This document shows positions 38,493 to 46,739 of a DNA stretch of 64,000 nt, one piece after another. The stretch is from Bog-473 sp963726135 (GTDB lineage Bacteria; Actinomycetota; Acidimicrobiia; Acidimicrobiales; RAAP-2). Position 1 is the stretch's first letter; each line of letters begins with the position of its first letter. The position numbers and the translations under genes were made by a program. The DNA is taken from NCBI GenBank assembly GCA_963726135.1, contig CAVSBE010000008.1, positions 806,001 through 870,000 on the forward strand, in the 5' to 3' direction. A model generated the notes under the pieces. The model was not told the origin of the DNA. It saw only the letters and a list, made by a program, of their open reading frames with translations, and searched no databases.

Positions 38493-39421
38493 GACGAGCT
38501 GCCACCAACCGGGTGCGCCTTCATTTCGGCCGCGACCTCGGAGAGGAGGACAACGATGCGCGGTCCCCATCGTGAGGCGATGTCGTCGTTGAGCGCGAGC
38601 ACCCGTCCGCCCTTCACGGCTGCGAGACCCGACCAACCGGGCCGCTGTGCCACGGTGGCGGTCGACTGGCCGCAGCAGATCGTGTCCGCCAGCAGGATGT
38701 AGCCGGGGTTGGACTTGAGGATGAACTCGCCGCTCAACTGCGGGTAGCCGCCGCTGGCCGCGGCCCCCGTTGCCGCGTCGGCGATGCTGTGCAGGCCGAG
38801 CAGGCCGAGCACCTGCCCGATGAACGTGCTCGAGGTGGCGGTGTAATACGTCTGGTCGAGCTCGTAGTAGTAGGTCGCACCGTGCGGGGCCTTGTGGACC
38901 GTGGCGACGATGCGCGCGATCTGGCTCTTGAGCTTGGCCACCTCCGCCTGAGCCTGCGCCTCGTGCCCGGTGAGCTTGCCGAGCTCCTCGAACTGCGCGT
39001 ACTCCTGCGACAGGTCGGTGGCAGCCGGAATGCTCACCACCGGGATCCCCAGTGCCCCGAGCTGCGTGTCCACACTGGTCGGCTCGTTGGACGCCACGAC
39101 CAGGTCGGGCTTGTACGTCGCGATCGCCTCCACGTTCGGGTTGTTCCCGTCGAGCTTCGTGTGCGGCGCGCCGGCCGGGTAGTCGGAGTTCAGGTCGACC
39201 GCCTTGACCTGGCTGCCCGCGCCGATGGCGTACAGCATCTCGGTCGCGGTCGGCGACAGCGACACGATCGCCGTAGGCCGGGACGTGACCCTGACGGTGC
39301 CGTTGGCCGCGTGCACGCTGACGGGGAACGACGCCGACGCCGTTGCCGAGAGGGCCAGCGCCGCTCCGGCGCCGAGCAGGGTGGACACGGCAAGGCGCTG
39401 GCGCCCGGGCCTGGTGAACAT
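38489..39421 (-). CDS. btuF: Corrinoid-binding protein BtuF
   Basis: This 310-residue helical-backbone binding protein (periplasmic-binding-protein-2 type) has TSRPTAIVSLSPTATEMLYA, VEAIATYKPDLVVASNEP and GGRVLALNDD. The signal peptide (MFTRPGRQRLAVSTLLGAGA, then ATASA) has no cysteine after the cleavage region, so it does not look like a lipoprotein. ATG 39421 is chosen because GGAGG lies nine bases upstream; ATG 39430 is too close to that site. First gene behind the cobalamin riboswitch. It captures corrinoids for BtuCD. Confidence 0.88.
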   Translation of the reverse strand: MFTRPGRQRLAVSTLLGAGAALALSATASASFPVSVHAANGTVRVTSRPTAIVSLSPTATEMLYAIGAGSQVKAVDLNSDYPAGAPHTKLDGNNPNVEAIATYKPDLVVASNEPTSVDTQLGALGIPVVSIPAATDLSQEYAQFEELGKLTGHEAQAQAEVAKLKSQIARIVATVHKAPHGATYYYELDQTYYTATSSTFIGQVLGLLGLHSIADAATGAAASGGYPQLSGEFILKSNPGYILLADTICCGQSTATVAQRPGWSGLAAVKGGRVLALNDDIASRWGPRIVVLLSEVAAEMKAHPVGGSSS

Positions 39422-39499
39422 TTCGATCATCCTCCATCGGTATGCGGAGGACGAAGTGCGCCCGATCCGACACCCGACGGGCATCGAACGAACCGCCCT

Positions 39500-39660
39500 T
39501 CCTCCGAGGACTGGTTGCGTCGACCCAAGTCAGGCGGCTGGGCTCGCCCCCCTGCGGGGGCCTCACCATTGCGGGACAGCGCCGGATTCCGACCGGACTT
39601 CGCTGAACTTGGGCCACCCCGGCACACGGCCGGAGCACTGGGAACGGTAGCGCACGGCCG
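39500..39660 (-). ncRNA. Cobalamin riboswitch
   Basis: On the minus strand the core reads AAGTCCGGTCGGAATCCGGC, then GCTGTCCCGCAATGGTGAG, then a GCCCCC/GGGGGC-type hairpin, then GAGCCCAGCCGCCTGAC, which corresponds to the B12-box region. The order and wording match the conserved cobalamin riboswitch. It lies 80-240 bases upstream of btuF, so adenosylcobalamin should shut off the import and remodelling operon. The ends are approximate. Confidence 0.85.
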
Positions 39661-39812
39661 CCCGGGGCGTCGAGACACCCGGCCGACCGCGGACCGCGGA
39701 CCGACCGCACCTCTTCCTCACCGCCGCCCGGTTCCCCAGCTGCTGGGTGGCGTCAACCAGGTGCTGCGCAACGCCGTGGCCCCTGACCAGGAACGGCCCG
39801 AACATGCTCCCC

Positions 39813-39818
39813 TACGAT
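39813..39818 (+). promoter_or_regulatory. Putative -10 element of leaderless MFS gene
   Basis: TACGAT ends six bases before GTG 39825. This spacing matches the other apparently leaderless genes of the window and favours GTG 39825 over ATG 39804, which would lie upstream of the transcription start. Confidence 0.5.
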
Positions 39819-39824
39819 GGGCGT

Positions 39825-41162
39825 GTGCCGGGGGAGTCACACGAGCGCGACGTCGACGACACCGCCATCTCGATCGAGGAGATCGAGGACGCCGTCGTCG
39901 ACGGGGACACCCCGCTCCCACCCCGTCGCGGCACGGCGCGGGCAGCGCTCTCACACCGCACCTTCCGCATCGTCTTCCTCGGAGCGTTCGCCTCGAACAT
40001 CGGCACCTGGATGCAGAACGTCGTCCTCGGGGCCTACGCGTACGACCTCACGCACTCGGCCACCTTCGTCGGCGTCATCATCTTCGCCCAGCTCGGGCCG
40101 ACACTGGTCCTGCCGATGGTCGGGGGTCTCCTGGCGGACAAGGTCGACCGGCGGCGGTTCCTGATCATCTTGTCCCTGGAGCAACTCGTGTTCTCCCTCG
40201 GGGTGGCGCTCGTCGTCCTCTCCCCCCATCCCTCGAAGGTCCTCCTCGTGGTCATGGTGCTCCTGGTGGGCGCCGGGAGCGCGATGTTCGGGCCCACCTA
40301 CTCGGCGATCCTGCCGGGGCTCGTCGGCAAGGAGGACCTGTCCGGCGCCATCTCGCTCAACTCGGCCCAGATGAACGCCTCCAGGGTCATCGGCCCCGTC
40401 ATCGGCGGCGTGCTCTACCCGCTGGTCGGGCCGGCCTGGATCTTCGCCGGCAACGCCGCGACCTACCTGTTCGTGGTGGCCGCCCTGCTGATGGTGACGC
40501 TGCCCGCGGTGCCCCAGCCGCCCACGCAGGCCAGTCGCTGGCGCCAACTGACTGCGGGCATCACGGTGGCGCGTCAGGACAAGGTGGTCGGCCGCTGCCT
40601 GGTCACCGTGTTCTTGTTCTCCCTGCTGGCCCTCGCCTTCATCGGGCAGATGCCGGTGGTGGCGGCACACAACCTCGGGATCGACCTGTCCAAGTCGGCG
40701 GACTACGGGATCCTGTACGCCTGCTTCGGCATGGGCGCCCTGACCGGCGCCATCTCCATCGGGACGGTCTTCGCCACGACGTCCAAGCCGCTGCTCGTAC
40801 GCGTCTGCCTCGTCGGCTACGCACTGTCGCTCTGCGCGTTCGCGCTGCAGCGCAGTCCCATTCCCGCCGACGTGAACGTTGCCGTGACCGGCGCGTTCTA
40901 CTTCGCGTTCATCACGTCGCTCAACACGACGCTGCAGGCCCGCGTGCACGAGAACGTGCGCGGTCGCGTCATGGCACTGTGGATGATGGGCTTCGGCGGG
41001 ACCGTCGGCATCGGCAACCTGCTGATCGGGCCGGTGGTGGCCGCCGTCGGCATCACCGACGTGCTGCTCTTCGGCGCCGGCGTCGCGCTCCTCCTGGCCT
41101 GGTACGCCGACGTGCGGCCCCCCGAGGTTCAGCTGGTGCTGGGGGCGGAGCTGGCCCAGTAG
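39825..41162 (+). CDS. MFS transporter, MFS_3/EntS-like
   Basis: This 445-residue protein has about 12 helices after a ~40-residue acidic N-terminus. FRIVFLGAFASNIGTWMQNV is the typical start of the MFS_3 (enterobactin-exporter-like) family, followed by PMVGGLLADKVDRRRFL (motif A) and NSAQMNASRVIGPVIGGVLY. Late in the protein ARVHENVRGRVMALWMMGF is another family mark. The substrate is unknown. It diverges from the riboswitch operon, and its last 34 bp overlap the 3' end of the convergent acyl-CoA synthetase gene. Confidence 0.85.
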   Translation: MPGESHERDVDDTAISIEEIEDAVVDGDTPLPPRRGTARAALSHRTFRIVFLGAFASNIGTWMQNVVLGAYAYDLTHSATFVGVIIFAQLGPTLVLPMVGGLLADKVDRRRFLIILSLEQLVFSLGVALVVLSPHPSKVLLVVMVLLVGAGSAMFGPTYSAILPGLVGKEDLSGAISLNSAQMNASRVIGPVIGGVLYPLVGPAWIFAGNAATYLFVVAALLMVTLPAVPQPPTQASRWRQLTAGITVARQDKVVGRCLVTVFLFSLLALAFIGQMPVVAAHNLGIDLSKSADYGILYACFGMGALTGAISIGTVFATTSKPLLVRVCLVGYALSLCAFALQRSPIPADVNVAVTGAFYFAFITSLNTTLQARVHENVRGRVMALWMMGFGGTVGIGNLLIGPVVAAVGITDVLLFGAGVALLLAWYADVRPPEVQLVLGAELAQ

Positions 41163-42703
41163 GGCTCGCGCAGGATCTTCTTGTAGAGCTTGCCGTTCTC
41201 GCCCCTGGGCAGGGCATCGGTGAAGTCGACCGAACGCGGGCACTTGTAGTGCGAGAGGTGGGCGCGGCAGAAGGCGATGATCTCGGCCTCGAGCTCTGGT
41301 CCGGCCGGGAAGCCGGAGGCGGGCTGGACGACGGCCTTGACCTCCTCGCCCATCTCGGGCTCCGGGATGCCGAAGACGGCGACGTCGTCCACTGCGGGGT
41401 GCAGCACGAGGACGTCCTCGATCTCCTGGGGGTAGATGTTCACGCCGCCCGACACGATCATGAACTGCTTGCGGTCGGTCAGGTACAGGTAGCCGTCGGC
41501 GTCGAGGTGCCCGACGTCCCACAGCGTGGCCCATCCCTTGTCGTTGAACGTCTGGCGCGTCTTCTCGGGGTCGTGGTTGTACTCGAAGGTCGTGTCGCTC
41601 CGGCCGCCGAAGTACACCACCCCGTCCTCGCCGGTCGGGAGCTCCTCCCCGCCGTCACCGCAGACGTGGACCTGGCCCCAGATGGCCCGTCCCACCGATC
41701 CCGCACGGGTCAGTGACTCCTCGGAGGAGATCCAGGTCATGCCCATCCCCTCGGTGCCGGAGTAGTACTCGTGAATGACCGGGCCCCACCACTCGATCAT
41801 CCGGCGCTTCACCTCCGGCGCGCACGGTGCCGCCGCGTGCACCACCGAGCGCAGCGTGGAGACGTCGTAGGACGAGCGGACGTCGTCGGGCAGCTTCAGC
41901 ATCCGCACGAACATGGTGGGGACGAACTGGGCGTGGGTCACCCCGTGCTCCTGGACCAGGGCCAGGCATGCTTCCGGGTCGAAGTGCTCCATCAGGACGA
42001 CGGTCCCGCCCATGCGCTGGGCGGTCATCGACCACACCAAGGGGGCGGAGTGGTAGAGGGGCGCGGGGCTCAGGTAGACGTCGCCGGCCCCGAAGCCCAT
42101 GATGCCCCCGAGCATCGGGGCCAGGGTCCCGTAGGTGCCGAACGGCAGCCCGCTCAACGGGCGGCGCACGCCCTTGGGGTGGCCGGTCGTGCCCGACGAG
42201 TAGAGCATGGGAAAGCCCTCGACCTCGCCGGCCAGGGGCTCGCCCGGGAACCCGGCGACGAACTCGTCGTAGGACGTGTGCCCCGCCGCCGGGTCGCCCA
42301 CCATCAGCCGCAGCTCGACCGCCGGCGTCAGCGCCACCAGCTCGGCAGCCAGCGGAGCCAGCGCCGAGGACGTGATCAGGGTGCGGGCGCCGCAGTCCTG
42401 CACGATGTATGCCGCCTCTTCGGCGGCGAGGTGCGTGTTGACCATCGTGTAGTACAAGCCGGACCGCTGAAGTCCGAAGGCGACCTCATGGGTCCGGTCG
42501 TCGTTGGGCAGCAGCACGGCCACGTGGTCCCCGGGCCGCAGCCCGTGGGCGGACAGGGCCTGGGCCAGCCGGCAGGAGCGCTCCTCGAGCTCGACGAACG
42601 TCACGACCCGGCCCGACGAGGTGATCACGGCCGGACGGTCGGGGTCGGTGACGGCGTAGGTGGCGGGTCGGAAATGCGTCGGAGGCGTCTCGGGGCTCAC
42701 CAC
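41129..42703 (-). CDS. AMP-dependent acyl-CoA synthetase (FadD-like)
   Basis: This 524-residue ANL enzyme has the adenylation P-loop-like motif LYSSGTTGHPKGVRRP, HEYYSGTEGMGMTW (A5 motif), LWDVGHLDADGYLYLTDRKQ (A7-A8), and the C-terminal lysine in LPRGENGKLYKKIL. It activates a carboxylic acid with ATP and transfers it to CoA; chain length or ring type cannot be read. The start is GTG 42703, with GTG at 42700 next to it. It follows an ABC efflux pair on the same strand after 61 bp and may share its transcript. Confidence 0.9.
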   Translation of the reverse strand: MVSPETPPTHFRPATYAVTDPDRPAVITSSGRVVTFVELEERSCRLAQALSAHGLRPGDHVAVLLPNDDRTHEVAFGLQRSGLYYTMVNTHLAAEEAAYIVQDCGARTLITSSALAPLAAELVALTPAVELRLMVGDPAAGHTSYDEFVAGFPGEPLAGEVEGFPMLYSSGTTGHPKGVRRPLSGLPFGTYGTLAPMLGGIMGFGAGDVYLSPAPLYHSAPLVWSMTAQRMGGTVVLMEHFDPEACLALVQEHGVTHAQFVPTMFVRMLKLPDDVRSSYDVSTLRSVVHAAAPCAPEVKRRMIEWWGPVIHEYYSGTEGMGMTWISSEESLTRAGSVGRAIWGQVHVCGDGGEELPTGEDGVVYFGGRSDTTFEYNHDPEKTRQTFNDKGWATLWDVGHLDADGYLYLTDRKQFMIVSGGVNIYPQEIEDVLVLHPAVDDVAVFGIPEPEMGEEVKAVVQPASGFPAGPELEAEIIAFCRAHLSHYKCPRSVDFTDALPRGENGKLYKKILREPYWASSAPSTS

Positions 42704-42764
42704 CCTCTTCTAGCCCAGCCTGCGCACCTGCGCCGAGCCGTGGGCGTCGGACGGCGCCGGCCGC

Positions 42765-43565
42765 TCACCCGCGCTTGGGTGACCAGTCCCAACGCCGGAG
42801 GCTGACGAAGACGCCCGCCGCTCCCCAGAGCGCGATGACGAGGAGGTCGTTCCATGGCGACGTGCCCGGGATGCCGTTGAAGGTGTCGACCAGCCCCAGG
42901 ATGAGGTGCCGGATCGGGAAGAGGCCCGTGAACGTGGCCAACCCCGAACCGGCCTTGATCGGGAAGTAGAGCCCCGAGAGTGCGACGAGGATGAAGAACA
43001 CCAGGCTCACGATCGGGCCCGCGGCGTCGGCATTGGGGACCACGGTGCTGACGCCCACCCCCATGGCCGTGAAGCTGAACATGCCCACGATCAGAATCAG
43101 GAGGAAGGCCGCGACGTCGTGCGGCCCGTGCACGGCGTAGCCGAAGCGTCCCAAGAGGAGGACCAGCACGACCTGGATGATCGCGATGATCATCCAATTG
43201 ACGAAGACGGCGACCAGCAGCATCCAGGTGGGGAGCGGGCTGAGCCGGAGGCGCTTGAGAAGACCCTGCTCACGCCGGTTGACCATGGTGATGGCGAGGA
43301 TGTTGAAGCAGGCGGCCATCACTCCGTACGCGACGAAGGCCGGGACGTAGTACTGCCCGAGATTGACGGGCAGGTAGTTCACCGTCGAGTGCCGGGACGT
43401 GGACAGGAAGATCACGATGAAGACCAACGAGAACCCGATGGTCAGGACCGCGCCGACCGGGTTCAGCCAGAAGGACAGCTGTTCGAAGCGGACCTGGCGC
43501 GCCACGAGCGCCAGGTCGCCGACCCCGCGGAACGACCCCTTGACCGGCGTCTCGGTGGTGGTCAT
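42765..43565 (-). CDS. ABC-2 type transporter permease
   Basis: This 266-residue membrane protein has six predicted helices and the ABC-2 pattern: NREQGLLKRLRLSPLPTWML coupling region after helix two, and SGLYFPIKAG plus LFPIRHLILGLVDTF before the last helix. It pairs with the ATPase encoded immediately upstream; ATG 43565 overlaps that gene's stop by four bases. The pair resembles DrrAB-type drug exporters. Confidence 0.88.
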   Translation of the reverse strand: MTTTETPVKGSFRGVGDLALVARQVRFEQLSFWLNPVGAVLTIGFSLVFIVIFLSTSRHSTVNYLPVNLGQYYVPAFVAYGVMAACFNILAITMVNRREQGLLKRLRLSPLPTWMLLVAVFVNWMIIAIIQVVLVLLLGRFGYAVHGPHDVAAFLLILIVGMFSFTAMGVGVSTVVPNADAAGPIVSLVFFILVALSGLYFPIKAGSGLATFTGLFPIRHLILGLVDTFNGIPGTSPWNDLLVIALWGAAGVFVSLRRWDWSPKRG

Positions 43566-44578
43566 TGCAGCGCCTGCTGCGCCTGCTGTGCCTGCCGCTG
43601 CTCGTGCGACTGCTCCGCCCCGCGGGAGGCCGCGCCCTGGGTGAGCCCGAGGTAGATGTCCTCCAGCGAGACCCGCAGCACCGACAGGCCCTGCAGCGGG
43701 TGGCCGCCCTCGAGCGCCCACCCGGTCAGGTCGTGCAGCACCCGGACCTCGTCCTCGGTGTGGATCTCCGCGTCGCCACCCTCGCAGGGCTCTGCCGGCA
43801 CCGGCAGCGACTCCACCGTGACACCCTCAGGCAGGCGGAAGCGGATCGTGACCGCCCCGAGGTCGCGCCCGCCGATGGACGACGGCGTGCCGCTGGCCAC
43901 GACCTCCTGGCCGAACAGGACCGCCACCCGGTCCGCGAGCGCCTCCACCTCGTCCATGTAGTGCGTGGTCAGCAGGACCGTGGTGCCTCCGGCGGCCAGT
44001 CGGCGGATGAGCTCCCAGGTCTCACGGCGCCCCGAAGGGTCGAGGCCGGTCGTCGGCTCGTCGAGGAACATCAGCTCGGGGTTGCCGATGATCCCGAGGC
44101 CGACGTCGAGACGCCGCTGCTGGCCGCCAGAAAGGCGCTTGACCCGGTCGTCAGCCTTGTCCGCCAGTCCGATCAGCTCCAGGACCTCCCCGACCGGCCG
44201 CGGCTGCGGGTAGTAGCCCGCGTTGCGGGTCAAGACCTGCCGTACCGAGTAGTACGGCTCGATCGCCAGCTCCTGCAGCACGACCCCGATGCGCGTGCGG
44301 AGCCAGCGCTGCGTGCTGTGGTCGGCCGGATCGACGCCCAGCGTCTCCACCCGCCCGCCGCTCCGCTCGCGGAAGCCCTCGAGGATCTCCACCGTCGTGG
44401 TCTTGCCGGCGCCGTTCGGCCCCAGCAACGCGAACACCTCGCCCTTGTTCACCTCGAAGCTGACGTCGCGCACGGCGACGGTGTCCCCGTAGGACTTGGA
44501 GAGGTGCTCCACGCTCACCGCCGGCACGGAGACCCCGTCTTCCCTGCGCCCACGGCGGCTCCACCCGCGATGCGACAT
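43562..44578 (-). CDS. ABC transporter ATP-binding protein, DrrA-like
   Basis: This 338-residue ATPase has Walker A LLGPNGAGKTTTVEIL, the Q-loop in VVLQELAIEPYYSV, signature RLSGGQQRRLDVGLGII, Walker B LMFLDEPTTGLDPSG and the switch His in LTTHYMDE. A C-terminal DrrA-type extension ends in a Gln/Ala-rich tail. ATG 44578 is used; a GTG about 16 codons later is a good alternative nearer the core. It sits between a MarR regulator and its permease and probably exports a hydrophobic drug or lipid. Confidence 0.88.
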   Translation of the reverse strand: MSHRGWSRRGRREDGVSVPAVSVEHLSKSYGDTVAVRDVSFEVNKGEVFALLGPNGAGKTTTVEILEGFRERSGGRVETLGVDPADHSTQRWLRTRIGVVLQELAIEPYYSVRQVLTRNAGYYPQPRPVGEVLELIGLADKADDRVKRLSGGQQRRLDVGLGIIGNPELMFLDEPTTGLDPSGRRETWELIRRLAAGGTTVLLTTHYMDEVEALADRVAVLFGQEVVASGTPSSIGGRDLGAVTIRFRLPEGVTVESLPVPAEPCEGGDAEIHTEDEVRVLHDLTGWALEGGHPLQGLSVLRVSLEDIYLGLTQGAASRGAEQSHEQRQAQQAQQALQ

Positions 44579-44633
44579 CCCTCGCCAGTGCGCACGACGC
44601 CCGACGCTACAAGGGGGACCGCCGCGGCCGCGA

Positions 44634-45107
44634 CTACAACGCGGGCGCCTCCATCCTCACCCGGTGGGCAGGCACGTCGGTTGGGGGCTCGCCCCCGGCC
44701 AGCACCTTGTCCAGCAGGGTGCACAACTGGCGCAACTCCGCCTGCGACAGCGCCCCGAACGCGGCCGGCGGGACGGAGAGGATGCTGTCGATCTCCGTCG
44801 CCAGCGCCCGGCCGGCGTCGGTGAGCACGATGATCTTGACGCGCCGGTCATAGGGGGCGGGCTCCCGGGTGGCCAAGCCCCGCTCGTCGAGGTCGTCGAC
44901 CAGGGCCGTGATGTAGGAGGGGTCACAGCCGATGCCCCGGGCCATGTCGCCCATCGAGACACCGTCCGCCTTGGCCAGCCGCATCAGGGTCTTGATCACA
45001 CCGGGCGACAGCTTCATGCGCACGCCGAGCGCCGCCATCCGCTCCACGTGCTCGCCTTCGAAGGCGATCCGGCGCAGGCGCTCGAAGGCGTCCTCGGACA
45101 CTCCCAT
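44634..45107 (-). CDS. MarR family transcriptional regulator
   Basis: This 157-residue winged-helix protein has GVIKTLMRLAKADGVSMGDM and GCDPSYITALVDDLDERGLA as recognition helix region, followed by the wing REPAPYDRRVKIIVLTDAGR. MarR proteins repress efflux or catabolic genes and release DNA on binding a small phenolic or lipid ligand. It is divergent from a DHA2 exporter and upstream of an ABC exporter on its own strand. A palindrome over the exporter -10 is a likely binding site. Confidence 0.9.
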   Translation of the reverse strand: MGVSEDAFERLRRIAFEGEHVERMAALGVRMKLSPGVIKTLMRLAKADGVSMGDMARGIGCDPSYITALVDDLDERGLATREPAPYDRRVKIIVLTDAGRALATEIDSILSVPPAAFGALSQAELRQLCTLLDKVLAGGEPPTDVPAHRVRMEAPAL

Positions 45108-45135
45108 GTGGCAATTCTCGCACCGTCGAAACTCT

Positions 45136-45171
45136 TTGACAACTCCAGACCTTTGAGTAATATGAAATATT
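45136..45171 (+). promoter_or_regulatory. Exporter promoter with overlapping MarR-type palindrome
   Basis: TTGACA at 45136-45141 and TAATAT at 45158-45163 are 16 bases apart, a strong plus-strand promoter. AATATGAAATATT at 45159-45171 is a perfect palindrome (5-bp arms, 3-bp centre) that covers the -10. Repressor bound there would block RNA polymerase. The adjacent MarR protein is the obvious candidate. Confidence 0.6.
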
Positions 45172-45173
45172 GC

Positions 45174-46739
45174 ATGCCACGCGGTGCCGCCACCTTCACG
45201 CTGACGCCCGAGCTGCGGCGCACCTCCACCGTCGTGGTCCTCGGATCGATCATGTCGATCCTCGACACGACCATCGTGGCCGTCGCACTGGCGACCCTGG
45301 GCCGGGACTTCCACGTGTCGGTCACGACCATCCAGTGGGTGGCCACGGGCTACCTGCTGGCGCTGGCCATGGTGACACCCGTCACCGGGTGGGCCGTGGA
45401 CCGCTTCGGGGCGAAGTTGATCTGGATGACCTCGCTCAGCCTCTTCATCGTCGGGTCAAGCCTGTGCGGGCTCGCCTGGTCGGCCAACTCGCTGATCGCC
45501 TTCCGCGTTCTGCAAGGCATAGGCGGGGGCATGCTGCTCCCCGTCGGCCAATCGATCCTGGCTCGCGCCGCCGGCCCACAGCGCATGGGCCGCGTGATGA
45601 GCATCATCGGGGTGCCGATGGTCATGGGCCCGATCATGGGGCCGGTGATCGGCGGGCTCATCGTGTCGAACTACAGCTGGCGCTGGATCTTCTACATCAA
45701 CGTGCCGATCGGCATCGTGACGCTGGTCTTCTCCCAGCGCTGGCTGCCCAAGTTCGACAGCGACGAGCGCTTTCCTTCGGCCTTCGACACCCTCGGTTTC
45801 TGCCTCCTGTCCCCCGCCCTCGCCGCCATCGTGTACGCGTTGTCGGAGGTCGGCGTCACCGGCAGCTACACCGGCGCTCCCGTCGTCATCAGCTTCGTCC
45901 TCGGGATCGTCTTGATGGGCGCGTTCATCCTCCATGCGCTGCGGGTCAAGTTCCCGTTGCTCGATCTGCACCCGTTCAAGAACCGGAACTTCGCCATCGC
46001 CAACATCTGCATCTTCGTCATCGGCGCCACGCTCTTCGGCTCCATGTTCCTACTGCCCCTCTACTACCAGGTGGCCCGCGGCCAGGATGCCTGGGTGGCC
46101 GGGCTCCTCATGGCGCCCCAGGGCATCGGCGCCGCCTGCATCATGCGGTGGGCCGGCAGCGTGACCGACAGGGTGGGTCCGCGGCGCGTCGTCCCAGTGG
46201 GCATCCTCATCATGGCGGTGGCCACGATCCCGCTGGCTTTCGTCACGGCTTCGACCAACGAAGTGTGGCTCGCCGTGACGCTCTTCGTCCGGGGGCTGGG
46301 GCTCGGGCTGTCCATGATGCCGGTCACCGCCGCGGCGTACTACGACCTCAGCCATGCGGAGATCCCGAAGGCCTCCACGGTGATGAACATCGTGCGCCTG
46401 ATCGGCGGCTCAGTGGCCACTGCGCTCTTCGCCGTGGTGCTGGAGCGCCAGATCGTGGCCAACCTCGGGGCCGCGGCGGCGAAGGCCGGCGGGAGCGCGG
46501 GGATCATCGGCGCCACCGGCAGGCTGCCGGCCGCCGTCGCCGATCCGGTGGCCGCTGCCTTCGCCCGCACGTTCTGGTGGTCCGCGGGTGCGATCCTGAT
46601 CGCCTTCGTCCCGACACTGTTCCTGCCCAGCCACGCCGCAGCGCCGGCGTCTGCGTCAACGTCGTCGGACACGGACCGGCAGGGCGAGGGCGCCGAGACC
46701 GAGCCCGGGTCCCGGGTCGCCGGGGCGATGCTGGACTGA
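45174..46739 (+). CDS. MFS multidrug exporter, DHA2 (EmrB/QacA) family
   Basis: This 521-residue, 14-helix transporter has SIMSILDTTIVAVALATLGR (DHA2 motif D1) in helix one, GWAVDRFGAKLIWM (motif A), LQGIGGGMLLPVGQSILAR and MGPVIGGLIVSNYSWRWIFY (motif C). It is a proton-driven drug exporter by family. ATG 45174 is chosen since the promoter -10 at 45158-45163 leaves little or no leader; ATG 45162 lies within the promoter. A low-complexity Ser/Asp tail ends the protein, which is coupled to the next gene through a CTGA overlap. Confidence 0.88.
   Translation: MPRGAATFTLTPELRRTSTVVVLGSIMSILDTTIVAVALATLGRDFHVSVTTIQWVATGYLLALAMVTPVTGWAVDRFGAKLIWMTSLSLFIVGSSLCGLAWSANSLIAFRVLQGIGGGMLLPVGQSILARAAGPQRMGRVMSIIGVPMVMGPIMGPVIGGLIVSNYSWRWIFYINVPIGIVTLVFSQRWLPKFDSDERFPSAFDTLGFCLLSPALAAIVYALSEVGVTGSYTGAPVVISFVLGIVLMGAFILHALRVKFPLLDLHPFKNRNFAIANICIFVIGATLFGSMFLLPLYYQVARGQDAWVAGLLMAPQGIGAACIMRWAGSVTDRVGPRRVVPVGILIMAVATIPLAFVTASTNEVWLAVTLFVRGLGLGLSMMPVTAAAYYDLSHAEIPKASTVMNIVRLIGGSVATALFAVVLERQIVANLGAAAAKAGGSAGIIGATGRLPAAVADPVAAAFARTFWWSAGAILIAFVPTLFLPSHAAAPASASTSSDTDRQGEGAETEPGSRVAGAMLD

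Noticed and set aside
38493..39710. Upstream extension of the btuC frame to 774 residues
   Set aside because: The extension runs through btuF and the riboswitch in another frame. GTG 38492 fits the operon overlap pattern.
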